Positions 8,696-16,588 of a stretch of DNA of 64,000 nt are shown here, piece by piece. The notes below the pieces were generated by a model. The model was not told the DNA's origin. It saw nothing but the letters and a program-made list of their open reading frames with translations, and ran no database searches. The position numbers and the translations under genes were made by a program. Location: positions 124,001 to 188,000 of the forward strand of contig NZ_CP016782.1 of assembly GCF_002288365.1 (NCBI RefSeq). Reading direction: 5' to 3'. The first letter of the stretch is position 1, and every line of letters starts with the position of its first letter. This DNA comes from Candidatus Planktophila limnetica (GTDB lineage Bacteria; Actinomycetota; Actinomycetes; Nanopelagicales; Nanopelagicaceae).

Positions 8696-10756
8696 ATGCT
8701 TCCCGCATCTCGCCTGATCGATAGAGAGCTCAGTTGGCTCTCCTTTAACGAACGCGTCCTTGATTTAGCAGCGGATCCGTCAACTCCACTCCTTGAACGG
8801 GTTCGATTCATGGCAATATTTTCATCGAACTTAGATGAATTTTACATGGTGCGGGTTGCATCTGTTTTAAGCAATCTCGAAGATGGCTCACCAATGACTG
8901 CAAGTCCAGATATTGAGCCATCTGTATTAATGAAAGCAATCTCTCATCAAACCCATGAACTAGTTTCTCGCCAATCCAAAATCTTCAAAAATGAAATATT
9001 GCCTGAAATGAAAAAGGCAGGAATTGAAATTGTTGATTGGCAAGAGCTGAATTCCGAAGAGCGTAAATATGTCTCCAAAATTTTTTCAGACAGAATTTTT
9101 CCAGTATTAACACCATTGGCCGTAGATCCGTCCCACCCATTTCCATATATTTCAGGTCTCTCACTTAATCTTGCAGTAATAGTTAAGAACCCAACGACTG
9201 GCGCAGTCTTCTTTGCACGCGTGAAAGTTCCACCTATTTTAAATCGCTTTATGCCGGTTGGCCCAAGCAAAGCACAAAGATTTATTCTTCTTGAAAGTGT
9301 CATTGCTACCCACCTTCAAGAACTCTTTCCAGGAATGATCATTGAGGATCATTACACCTTCCGAGTGACACGAAACCAAGATTTAGATATTGATGAAGAT
9401 GATTCAGAGAATCTGCTCATTTCACTTGAGCAAGAGTTACAACGCAGACGCTTTGGACCACCAGTTCGTTTAGAAATTGAAGAAGGCATAGATCCCGCGC
9501 GACTTGAAAGCCTTGCTGAGCACCTACAAATTGCACCTGAAAATATCATTTCTGTGCCAAACCCAATTGATTTAACAAGCCTGCATAAGATTGCAGATTT
9601 AGAATTATCCGAACTAAAGTTTGTACCCTTTAGATCTAGAACTTCTAAATCACTCAAGCAAGTTGATACTGAAGATTCAGATATGTTTTTCTCAGCTATT
9701 CGACAGGGCGAAATTCTCCTTCACCACCCCTATGAATCCTTTACTTCATCTGTGGTTAGTTTTCTTGAAAATGCAGCGAGAGATCCACAGGTTTTAGCTA
9801 TTAAACAGACTCTCTATAGAACATCAGGTGATTCACCTATCATCGAAGCGTTGATCGAAGCCGCCGAAGCTGGAAAACAAGTTTTGGCTGTTATCGAAAT
9901 TCGTGCACGCTTTGATGAACAAGCAAATGTTCGATGGGCGAGAAAACTTGAGTCAGTCGGTGTGAACGTTGTTTATGGATTAATGGGGCTAAAGACTCAC
10001 GCAAAGTTATCTTTAGTCGTCCGTGATGAACCAAATGGGCTTCGTAGCTACTGTCACATTGGTACTGGAAATTACAATCCAAAGACAGCACGCATGTATG
10101 AAGATTTAGGAGTGCTCAGTAGTGATGAAGAGTTAACCGATGATCTTTCCAAACTCTTTAATCAGTTATCTGGCTTTGCACCACAATCTTCATATGCGCG
10201 TCTCTTAGTTGCACCACGAACTCTGCGCCCTGGGCTTATTGACAAGATCGATCAAGAAATTCAGAACGCTAAAGATGGAATGCCATCTGGAATTCAATTC
10301 AAATTGAACTCACTTCTTGATGAGGAGTTTGTAGACAAACTCTATGAAGCATCTCAAGCGGGAGTATCAGTGGAACTTCTCATTCGCGGAATTTGTGCGA
10401 TAAGACCAGGTGTTGCTGGAATGTCTGAAAATATCAAGGTGCGCTCTATTCTTGGGCGCTTTCTTGAGCACTCACGAATTTTCCACTTCACAAACGCAGG
10501 CGAAGATGAATACTGGATTGGCAGCGCAGACCTCATGGGCAGAAATCTCAATCGCCGAGTTGAAAGTCTTGTGCGTATCGATAAGAAAGCACACAAAGAG
10601 TATTTGCAGGAAATTCTTGATCAAGGCTTATCTGATGATGTTTCTAGCTGGCATATGCATGATGATAAGTGGACTCGCGTGACACAAAACCAAGAGGGCA
10701 AGAAACTTAAAGATATGCACGCATTATTTGCCAAGCGTTTTAAGAATGTGAAGTAA
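8696..10756 (+). CDS. ppk: polyphosphate kinase 1
   Basis: Polymerises ATP gamma-phosphate into polyphosphate reversibly; 686 aa, normal for PPK1. It shows the N-terminal domain (LIDRELSWLSFNERVL), the head domain and two catalytic PLD-like domains. The autophosphorylated His lies in THAKLSLVVRDE (about 437-448), with a second His in YCHIGTGNYNPKTARMY. The C-terminal motif IGSADLMGRNLNRRVE is present. It is followed after 2 bases by a MutT1-like gene and then a convergent ppx, giving a polyphosphate synthesis/degradation cluster. The 91-bp upstream region presumably holds its promoter, but I saw no clear PHO box. Confidence 0.96.
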   Translation: MLPASRLIDRELSWLSFNERVLDLAADPSTPLLERVRFMAIFSSNLDEFYMVRVASVLSNLEDGSPMTASPDIEPSVLMKAISHQTHELVSRQSKIFKNEILPEMKKAGIEIVDWQELNSEERKYVSKIFSDRIFPVLTPLAVDPSHPFPYISGLSLNLAVIVKNPTTGAVFFARVKVPPILNRFMPVGPSKAQRFILLESVIATHLQELFPGMIIEDHYTFRVTRNQDLDIDEDDSENLLISLEQELQRRRFGPPVRLEIEEGIDPARLESLAEHLQIAPENIISVPNPIDLTSLHKIADLELSELKFVPFRSRTSKSLKQVDTEDSDMFFSAIRQGEILLHHPYESFTSSVVSFLENAARDPQVLAIKQTLYRTSGDSPIIEALIEAAEAGKQVLAVIEIRARFDEQANVRWARKLESVGVNVVYGLMGLKTHAKLSLVVRDEPNGLRSYCHIGTGNYNPKTARMYEDLGVLSSDEELTDDLSKLFNQLSGFAPQSSYARLLVAPRTLRPGLIDKIDQEIQNAKDGMPSGIQFKLNSLLDEEFVDKLYEASQAGVSVELLIRGICAIRPGVAGMSENIKVRSILGRFLEHSRIFHFTNAGEDEYWIGSADLMGRNLNRRVESLVRIDKKAHKEYLQEILDQGLSDDVSSWHMHDDKWTRVTQNQEGKKLKDMHALFAKRFKNVK

Positions 10757-10758
10757 AA

Positions 10759-11658
10759 ATGGCCTCTGAAACGACAGTCATTCAAGCAGCAGGCGCCGTT
10801 TTATGGCGTTATTCAGCAAATAAGAAAATAGAGATTGCCCTTGTGCACCGCCCACGATATGACGATTGGTCATTACCCAAGGGAAAAGTCGAAGATAAAG
10901 AATCACATATTGCGTGTGCTTTTAGAGAAGTTTTAGAAGAGACCGGATACACACCTGTTTTTGGACCTGAGATTGGTCAAGCGACTTACAAAGTGGAGGA
11001 AGAAAAGAAAATAGTTCGGTACTGGTCTGCACGTGCAACAGATGCCCCAGTTGCACCAGTGGATAAGAATGAAATTGATGAAGTTCTCTGGCTAGAAGTA
11101 AAGGATGCCAGGAAGAAATTAACGTTAGATGATGATCGCGAAATTGTAGATTTCTTTATTGATTTTGGAGTAGATACAACTCCACTTGTCTTACTTCGAC
11201 ATGCAAAAGCTTTAAAGCGAACTGATTGGGATGGCGAAGATTCAGATCGACCACTAGATAACCTCGGACAGCTACAGGCAAAAAGATTATTGCCACAGAT
11301 CTATCCTTATAATATTTCTGAAATCCATTCATCGGACGCGTATCGATGCATGCAGACGGTAGAAGATCTTTCAAGAGCGTTGAAATTAAATTGCATAGTT
11401 GGGCTCGACCTCAGCGAAGATGCCTATTCAAAAGATAAAGAAGTGGCCCTGGAATATGTCTCGACTCTGATGGATAAGAACCAGCGTGTGTTGATCTGTA
11501 GTCATAATCCCATATTGCCAAAGGTGCTTAAGAAACTCGTTGGCAAGAAGTATTTCAAGGAATTAGATTCAAAACTTGAGCCAGCTGAAGCATGGGTAAT
11601 TCACCATAGAGATGGCGAAGTTGTTTCTGTTGATTGGCTTGAAGCACCAAAAATCTAG
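10759..11658 (+). CDS. mutT1: MutT1-like NUDIX hydrolase fused to histidine phosphatase
   Basis: Two-domain protein of 299 aa. The N-terminal NUDIX domain (1 to about 130) carries a perfect Nudix box beginning at GKVEDKE and ending REVLEETGY. The C-terminal histidine phosphatase domain (about 135-299) has LVLLRHAKALKR and the second His in LICSHNPILP. In mycobacteria this architecture (MutT1) cleans 8-oxo-(d)GTP and dinucleoside polyphosphates and also follows ppk, so the neighbour supports the call. The start lies 2 bases after the ppk stop, without its own promoter. Exact substrates are inferred from the family. Confidence 0.92.
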   Translation: MASETTVIQAAGAVLWRYSANKKIEIALVHRPRYDDWSLPKGKVEDKESHIACAFREVLEETGYTPVFGPEIGQATYKVEEEKKIVRYWSARATDAPVAPVDKNEIDEVLWLEVKDARKKLTLDDDREIVDFFIDFGVDTTPLVLLRHAKALKRTDWDGEDSDRPLDNLGQLQAKRLLPQIYPYNISEIHSSDAYRCMQTVEDLSRALKLNCIVGLDLSEDAYSKDKEVALEYVSTLMDKNQRVLICSHNPILPKVLKKLVGKKYFKELDSKLEPAEAWVIHHRDGEVVSVDWLEAPKI

Positions 11659-12576
11659 TTAGATCTTCATCCAATCAAGCCATTTAAGAACGATTCCTTC
11701 TCGCAATGCCCACGGGCAGATTTCCACTTCATCGAGTTCTAATTTAGATAGCGCGCTGTAAGCGACAATCGCACCAGCGACAATTTGTTGTGCTCGTGTA
11801 GAAGAAACGCCAGGAAGTTCTGCTCGCTCCTTATTGTTCATTGCCAATAACTTAGGGATAGCTTTTTCAAGGGAAGTGATATTTAGTTTTTTAGGATTAT
11901 CTTTAAACCAATGTTCATTTATTCGAGCCAGAGTTCTAAAGGTTTTGCTGGTGGCAACAAAGTGATCAGCGCGGTGTTCCGCAAGGGCTGGAAGAAGTGA
12001 TGATCCAAGAGCATCCTTAACAAACTCTTCTAGCTTCTTAACTTCTTTAGCTGTGTATGGATCGCTTTGCAAAAAAGTTCTTGTTAACCGAGCGGCGCCA
12101 AGTGGCAGCGAGATTGACTCTTCTGGGTATTCATCATCGCCGACAGCCATTTCCAATGAACCGCCACCAATATCTAAAATCAATAGTCGACCACTTGACC
12201 AGCCCAGCCAACGTCGTGCAGCTAGGAAAGTCATGGCAGCTTCTTCGGTGCCATTTAATATCTGCAATTCAATATTGTGGCGTTCGCTTATTTCTTTAAT
12301 TACTTCTGCACCATTTGTTGCTTCTCGAATAGCAGATGTTGCAAATGCAACAATCTCTTCAGTTTTGAATTCTTTTGCATGAACGAGGGCATCACCGATT
12401 GCTTTATGTAACTCTTCAACACCTAATGGTGAGATATTTCCAATTTCATCCAGATAGTCAGTTAGACGAAGTTCTGTTTTCAGATTTGTTGTGGGTGTTG
12501 GGCGTGCTCCTGGGTGGGCTTGCATTACCTGAAGGTGAATTGTGTTTGATCCAACATCTAAGACACCGAGCAGCAT
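11659..12576 (-). CDS. ppx: exopolyphosphatase / Ppx-GppA family
   Basis: Hydrolyses terminal phosphates of polyphosphate or pppGpp. The product has 305 aa, the short actinobacterial Ppx form without the C-terminal HD domain of E. coli Ppx. ASKHA-fold motifs are GVLDVGSNTIHLQV near residue 4 (phosphate 1), FATSAIREATNG near 80 and ILDIGGGSLEMAVG near 137 (phosphate 2). It converges exactly on the mutT1 stop, and the opposed orientation to ppk suggests separate control of synthesis and breakdown. Polyphosphate versus pppGpp preference cannot be decided from sequence. Confidence 0.9.
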   Translation of the reverse strand: MLLGVLDVGSNTIHLQVMQAHPGARPTPTTNLKTELRLTDYLDEIGNISPLGVEELHKAIGDALVHAKEFKTEEIVAFATSAIREATNGAEVIKEISERHNIELQILNGTEEAAMTFLAARRWLGWSSGRLLILDIGGGSLEMAVGDDEYPEESISLPLGAARLTRTFLQSDPYTAKEVKKLEEFVKDALGSSLLPALAEHRADHFVATSKTFRTLARINEHWFKDNPKKLNITSLEKAIPKLLAMNNKERAELPGVSSTRAQQIVAGAIVAYSALSKLELDEVEICPWALREGIVLKWLDWMKI

Positions 12577-12658
12577 TGCGCAAATCTACCGCGTGCTCGG
12601 CCACAAGGCTTGATTTTTAGATTTTGTATTCTCCTGCCATAATTGCGCAGCACGAAAG

Positions 12659-12730
12659 GCCTCCCTAGCTCAGTGGTAGAGCAACGCACTTGTAATGCGT
12701 AGGTCGTCAGTTCAATCCTGACGGGGGGCT
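12659..12730 (+). tRNA. tRNA-Thr (anticodon UGU)
   Basis: A 72-base cloverleaf can be folded by hand. The acceptor stem pairs GCCTCCC with GGGGGGC (one G-U), the D-arm is GCTC/GAGC, and the anticodon stem ACGCA/TGCGT encloses loop CTTGTAA with anticodon TGT. The T-arm is GTCAG/CTGAC with loop TTCAATC. The discriminator is T and CCA is not encoded. Confidence 0.96.
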
Positions 12731-12754
12731 CACAGTTGGTCTACTCTCATCTCT

Positions 12755-12997
12755 ATGACAAAAACAAACTCTCGTTGGGCCGGTTATTTATTTATTGCGC
12801 TAGGCCTGATCAATTGGCGCTATCAAGACAGCAATCCAAATGCTATGACAAATAGTTTGGTACTTATCTCAGCTGGCGTGATCACCCTCATCCTTGCTTT
12901 CACGAAGGCTGGTTTAGCGTGGCTTGAAACAAAGACGGGCCAGAGAATTGGATTAATCGCTGGAGCAGCGCTCATAATCTTTTCATATGTAAATTAA
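12755..12997 (+). CDS. small membrane protein, function unknown
   Basis: 80-aa hydrophobic protein I do not recognise. It starts MTKTNSRWAG and has three likely membrane segments at about 8-22, 30-50 and 62-79, separated by short polar loops (RYQDSNPNAMTN and WLETKTGQR). It stands alone 24 bases after tRNA-Thr and could be co-transcribed with it. A strong bidirectional terminator follows. The composition and clean ending before the terminator support a real gene, but there is no obvious Shine-Dalgarno before its ATG. Confidence 0.65.
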   Translation: MTKTNSRWAGYLFIALGLINWRYQDSNPNAMTNSLVLISAGVITLILAFTKAGLAWLETKTGQRIGLIAGAALIIFSYVN

Positions 12998-13012
12998 CTT
13001 ATTTAAAGCAGT

Positions 13013-13051
13013 AAAAAACGGCCGCCAAGTCAGACTTGGCGGCCGTTTTTA
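13013..13051. terminator. bidirectional intrinsic terminator
   Basis: A perfect 12-bp stem CGGCCGCCAAGT (13019-13030) / ACTTGGCGGCCG (13034-13045) with a 3-base loop is flanked by six A on the left and five T on the right. It therefore works on both strands, ending the small membrane protein gene on + and actinorhodopsin on -. It is the strongest terminator in the window. Confidence 0.95.
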
Positions 13052-13059
13052 TTTACGAG

Positions 13060-13815
13060 TTACTTATCTTCTGACATACCTTCTGCAGCAGACTTCATCT
13101 TCGCAATCTTGTAGATTGTGAGACCGAATACGCACTTAGCAAGCACGTCTGCAACTGTGTAACCAATCTGGCGATACATAAATGCATCTGTTCCAGTGAT
13201 TCCAAGTAGTGGGAATAGGTATGAGATTGGGTAAACGCCCCATGTCGCAATCAGAAGTAGACGTAGGCGACCAATAGTCGCTGCTACACCTGCTGGTTGG
13301 CGATCAAGTGACTTACCGAGCTCTACGAACAATACATACAGGATGTATAGGAAAGGAATTGTGGAGAGAACGCCCCAAAGGATCTTTGTGCCGTCATCTG
13401 CTGAGATTTCACCTGGGTAACCAAGTGCGATCATTGCAGCTGATGCAGGTACAAGGCGTGTGATCAATGAAGATGACGCGGCCTTTGCAAGAGCGAGTAC
13501 AGCAACTACTTCAACTAGAAGTAGTGGCACAGTTAGTAGCCAGTCAACGTAGCGGTATCCCTCGTTGAATGATCCTGCACCAGTTGTTGCAACCATGTAT
13601 CCATCTGAAGACTCACTAAATGAGTTGAAAATTCTCCAGTAGTGGTATCCAGCAATGAATGTAACCATTGATGAAAGTACAAGGGCATTACGGTATTTAG
13701 GTAGTACACGTGACTGTGATACGAGTGTGTACACAGTGCATGCAAGCATTGAAATTAAACCAAATGAAAATACGTTATAAATCGTATTCCACTGGTTGGC
13801 TGTTAATTCGAGCAT
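13060..13815 (-). CDS. actR: actinorhodopsin, green-type light-driven proton pump
   Basis: Seven-helix retinal protein pumping protons out of the cell. ATG 13815 is chosen because GGAGG sits 8 bases upstream; longer readings lack one. The product has 251 aa. Helix C motif DWLLTVPLLLVE gives proton acceptor D91, T95 and donor E102. H58 in GYHYWR pairs with the acceptor, and retinal-binding K227 is in DVLAKCVFG. Leu99 sits at the spectral tuning position (proteorhodopsin 105), predicting green absorption. G148 in LWGVL may match the xanthorhodopsin Gly that makes room for a carotenoid antenna, which is inferred. No retinal-synthesis gene is nearby. The gene is divergent from carbonic anhydrase. 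Confidence 0.96.
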   Translation of the reverse strand: MLELTANQWNTIYNVFSFGLISMLACTVYTLVSQSRVLPKYRNALVLSSMVTFIAGYHYWRIFNSFSESSDGYMVATTGAGSFNEGYRYVDWLLTVPLLLVEVVAVLALAKAASSSLITRLVPASAAMIALGYPGEISADDGTKILWGVLSTIPFLYILYVLFVELGKSLDRQPAGVAATIGRLRLLLIATWGVYPISYLFPLLGITGTDAFMYRQIGYTVADVLAKCVFGLTIYKIAKMKSAAEGMSEDK

Positions 13816-13847
13816 TGACTTAGCCTCCATGAGGGCAATGTGTTGTC

Positions 13848-13914
13848 CTTCGTTCGCGCGAACGAAGCGTGGTTTTTCGATTCCCAGATGGCGTGGGGCC
13901 ATCTGCGGAAAAAC
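13848..13914 (-). promoter_or_regulatory. structured leader upstream of actinorhodopsin (two strong hairpins)
   Basis: Just upstream of actR lie two inverted repeats. The first is a perfect 20-bp palindrome, CTTCGTTCGC/GCGAACGAAG, at 13848-13867. The second is a compound stem: CAGATGGC (13885-13892) pairs with GCCATCTG (13898-13905) around a 5-base loop, and an outer 7-bp stem GTTTTTC (13872-13878) pairs with GAAAAAC (13908-13914). Neither is followed by a T-run on the actR strand, so neither resembles a terminator. They may form a 5' UTR structure, an operator, or both. I do not recognise a known riboswitch. Confidence 0.6.
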
Positions 13915-14037
13915 TCACCGGGTTAATGTTCTTGCCTACGGGGCAGTAAGGCAACTTTAAATAGAGGAATGTCTGAAGAATTTCTTGCCTAGAATTGGTG
14001 CAAAGAGGGCTAGCACGGCGAGTAGAGAGGGTGAGTT

Positions 14038-14556
14038 ATGGAGCAGGGGCATTTTCCAGCAGATGGCTTTGCCGATGTCTTAGGGGCCAACAAAGAGTAT
14101 GTGGCTCAATTTAAATATTCAGAACTCACAGGTCGAGCAGCAAAAGGATTAGCAATTGTGACGTGTATGGATTCACGCATCAATCCGCTCTCAGTCGGTG
14201 GAATGAGATCAGGAGATGCCAAGATTTTGCGTAACGCTGGCGCTCGCGTTACAGAGGATGTTTTACGAACATTGGTTCTAGCAACATATTTATTGGGAGT
14301 TAATCGGATTTTGGTTATGCCTCACACAGATTGCAGAATGGCCAGTGCCACAGAAGAAGAAATTCATGCTCATATTGAAAAAGAGTATGGCGTAAACACA
14401 CGTTCACTTGAGTTTAGAACTGTGAAAGATCAAGAAGCTGCTCTTGCAATCGATGTTGAGCGTGTGCGTTCGTACCCGTTGCTGCGAGATGGCGTGATTG
14501 TTGGTGGAGCAATTTATGATGTTAAGACTGGAACAATTACACCTATTGATTGTTGA
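14038..14556 (+). CDS. canA: beta-class carbonic anhydrase
   Basis: Zinc enzyme interconverting CO2 and bicarbonate; 172 aa, cytosolic. Zinc ligands are Cys43 (TCMDSR, with the Asp45-Arg47 dyad), His96 and Cys99 (MPHTDCRMA). It resembles M. tuberculosis Rv1284. It is read divergently from actinorhodopsin with about 220 bp between the two starts, and its last 14 bases overlap the convergent hydrolase gene. Likely roles are bicarbonate supply for PEP carboxylase and biotin carboxylases, and pH control. The ATG at 14038 is preceded by GAGGGTGAGTT, a usable Shine-Dalgarno. Confidence 0.93.
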   Translation: MEQGHFPADGFADVLGANKEYVAQFKYSELTGRAAKGLAIVTCMDSRINPLSVGGMRSGDAKILRNAGARVTEDVLRTLVLATYLLGVNRILVMPHTDCRMASATEEEIHAHIEKEYGVNTRSLEFRTVKDQEAALAIDVERVRSYPLLRDGVIVGGAIYDVKTGTITPIDC

Positions 14557-15313
14557 TTCTACTGATGGGATCTCTCGTCAACGGATAATCTGGGTGGGCA
14601 TAAAAATCTTTTAACAAAGCGTGCACTAATTCTGGTTTTTCTTTAACAACCGAGTGAGATGAGCCGGGCACAATTGCAAGACGGGCATTGGTTATTGCCT
14701 GATAAATCTTTTCTGATTCTTTTGCGCTAATGACATCATCATCTCCTGCAAGAATTAAGACAGGACATTTAATTTTAGAAAGCGTTGCCGGTGAGATGTT
14801 TGGCTCGCTCTTCCAGACTTTAAAGGCTGTTGTAATTTTCTTTATTAACTCAGATGCCGGATCAGGGGATACGCGATCGTGGTCAGCCTGTGCTTCTGGT
14901 GACACCTCTGGTTTTCCAATTTTTAGGCGAACTTGGGCAGCAGTTGTATTGCCACCGATTGACACAACTGAGCGCACTAATTCAGGTCGGCGTATCGCAG
15001 CCAAAAGTGCGATATTTGCACCATCACTCCAACCAATCAGGTGGGCGGGCTCCTTCACCACATCTTCTAAGAATGCGATGAGCTCTTTTGTTTGAAAATT
15101 AAAGTGGAAGCTGCCTTTTTGATTAGCGGTGTGGCCATGACCTGTTCGATCGTAGGCAAAAACTTTGAAATTTCTTTTTACTGCAGGAAGCAAATATTTC
15201 TTTACTTTTTCGCTATGGCTTAAACCACCGTGAAGGATGACTAGTGCTTCACCCCGTTTGGACCATTGAAATGTAAATACTTCGTGGCCTCGCAGGTTTA
15301 CGTATTTCTGCAT
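14543..15313 (-). CDS. alpha/beta-hydrolase
   Basis: Predicted cytosolic hydrolase of 256 aa, substrate unknown. The oxyanion region is LHGGLSHSE near residue 28, the nucleophile elbow is GWSDGANIAL with Ser near residue 95, the acid lies in LAGDDDVIS near residue 190, and the catalytic His is in PGSSHSVV near residue 218. The fold is complete without a large lid domain. It follows ndh on the same strand with no gap, so the two probably share a transcript. A link to quinone or lipid metabolism is only a guess from that neighbour. Confidence 0.88.
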   Translation of the reverse strand: MQKYVNLRGHEVFTFQWSKRGEALVILHGGLSHSEKVKKYLLPAVKRNFKVFAYDRTGHGHTANQKGSFHFNFQTKELIAFLEDVVKEPAHLIGWSDGANIALLAAIRRPELVRSVVSIGGNTTAAQVRLKIGKPEVSPEAQADHDRVSPDPASELIKKITTAFKVWKSEPNISPATLSKIKCPVLILAGDDDVISAKESEKIYQAITNARLAIVPGSSHSVVKEKPELVHALLKDFYAHPDYPLTRDPISRINNQ

Positions 15314-16537
15314 TTAATTCGAATCCATGATGTGACGGTTACCGCGATCAAAAGTTAAGTAGTTCCAGGTCCAGTCGGCCATGGTTCCTATTTTGTTACG
15401 TCCACCTAAGAGATAGAAAAGGTGTAACCACAGCCATGCATACCAAGCAAGAACACCTGTCATTCTAAAGTTTTTAACTTCAACAACAGCCTTGTTTCGC
15501 CCGATGGTGGCCATAGAACCTTTGTCTCTATATTTAAATGAATTCAAAGCTTTGTTCTGTGCAAGGTTGATAATCTGTTTTGCTACGAAGCGACCTTGTT
15601 GTAGTGCAACAGGTGCAACCATCGGTAAGAATTTTCCTTCAGAATCTTTAAACCCAGAGATATCTCCGATAGCCCAGATGTGTGGGTAGTTCTTCACCTG
15701 AAGAGTCTGTTCAACATCTACGCGTGTGGATATGAGTGGAAGGTTAAGTGCTGATGCTGTTGGTTCTCCGCGAACTCCAGCAGCCCAAATAGTTATCTGT
15801 GCGGGGATAGTAGCGGCGCCCTTAATGCTAATTGAAGTGTTTTTGACTTCTTCAACTGCTGTATTGAGCATTACGTTTACGCCGAGTTTTTCAAGGTCTT
15901 TTTTAGTTCGTGCAGAGAGTGCTGGTGAAAAACTAGGAAGTAAACGTGGTCCTGCTTCAATTAAAACTATCTTCATATTAGCTGCAGCTTCAGCTTGATC
16001 ATTTGCCAGTGGACCACGAATGAGTTCAGCAAATGCGCCAGCCATCTCAACTCCAGTTGGTCCACCACCAACGACTGCAATTGTGAATTCAGTGTCATCT
16101 TGGAAGCGACATAGATCTTCAAATCTACGCATTACTTCTGCTCGGATGGCGAGGGCTTCATGCACGCTCTTCATTCCGAGTGCGAATTCGTTAACGCCTT
16201 TAACGCCGAAATCTGCAGTTGCAGAACCCAGTGCGATGATCAGATGGTCAAAGGCAAGAACTTCAGAGCTATCTATTTTTACAGTTTTATTGTTGTGATC
16301 GACAGTAATTGGTGAGCCCATACGAAATTGCGCACCAGATTTACGAAGCGCTCCGCGCACAGGATGTGCAACGTGATCGGCTGCTAAGCCAGCGGAAGCA
16401 ACTTGATAGAGCAAAGGCAAAAATGTTTGGAAATTATGGCGATCCACAACAGTGACATCTGCATGGTCACGAAGTTCTCGGGCCGCGGTTAATCCGCCAA
16501 AGCCAGCGCCGAGAATCACAACGCGTGGTTTGCTCAT
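15314..16537 (-). CDS. ndh: type II NADH dehydrogenase (NDH-2)
   Basis: Single-subunit, non-pumping NADH:quinone oxidoreductase on the inner face of the membrane. ATG 16537 is chosen because AGAGG precedes it; upstream residues are unlike the family. The product has 407 aa. FAD-binding GAGFGGLTAARELR lies at residues 8-21, NADH-binding VVGGGPTGVEMAGAFAEL near 160 and the second FAD motif AIGDISGF near 290. The C-terminus has an amphipathic/hydrophobic segment (VLAWYAWLWLHLFYLLGG) typical of membrane docking. Its 51-bp upstream region is shared with the divergent SDR-fusion gene. Confidence 0.94.
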   Translation of the reverse strand: MSKPRVVILGAGFGGLTAARELRDHADVTVVDRHNFQTFLPLLYQVASAGLAADHVAHPVRGALRKSGAQFRMGSPITVDHNNKTVKIDSSEVLAFDHLIIALGSATADFGVKGVNEFALGMKSVHEALAIRAEVMRRFEDLCRFQDDTEFTIAVVGGGPTGVEMAGAFAELIRGPLANDQAEAAANMKIVLIEAGPRLLPSFSPALSARTKKDLEKLGVNVMLNTAVEEVKNTSISIKGAATIPAQITIWAAGVRGEPTASALNLPLISTRVDVEQTLQVKNYPHIWAIGDISGFKDSEGKFLPMVAPVALQQGRFVAKQIINLAQNKALNSFKYRDKGSMATIGRNKAVVEVKNFRMTGVLAWYAWLWLHLFYLLGGRNKIGTMADWTWNYLTFDRGNRHIMDSN

Positions 16538-16588
16538 ATCGCCTCTTCCGAGTGTTGGTTTTCTTGGCTTAAGTCTATTCTGATAACC

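Noticed and set aside
13816-13902. 29-residue N-terminal extension of actinorhodopsin
   Set aside because: It would translate through the palindrome, is unlike rhodopsin N-termini, and the GGAGG site fits the start at 13815.
13872-13914. Terminator upstream of actinorhodopsin
   Set aside because: The stem has no T-run downstream on either strand and no gene ends there.
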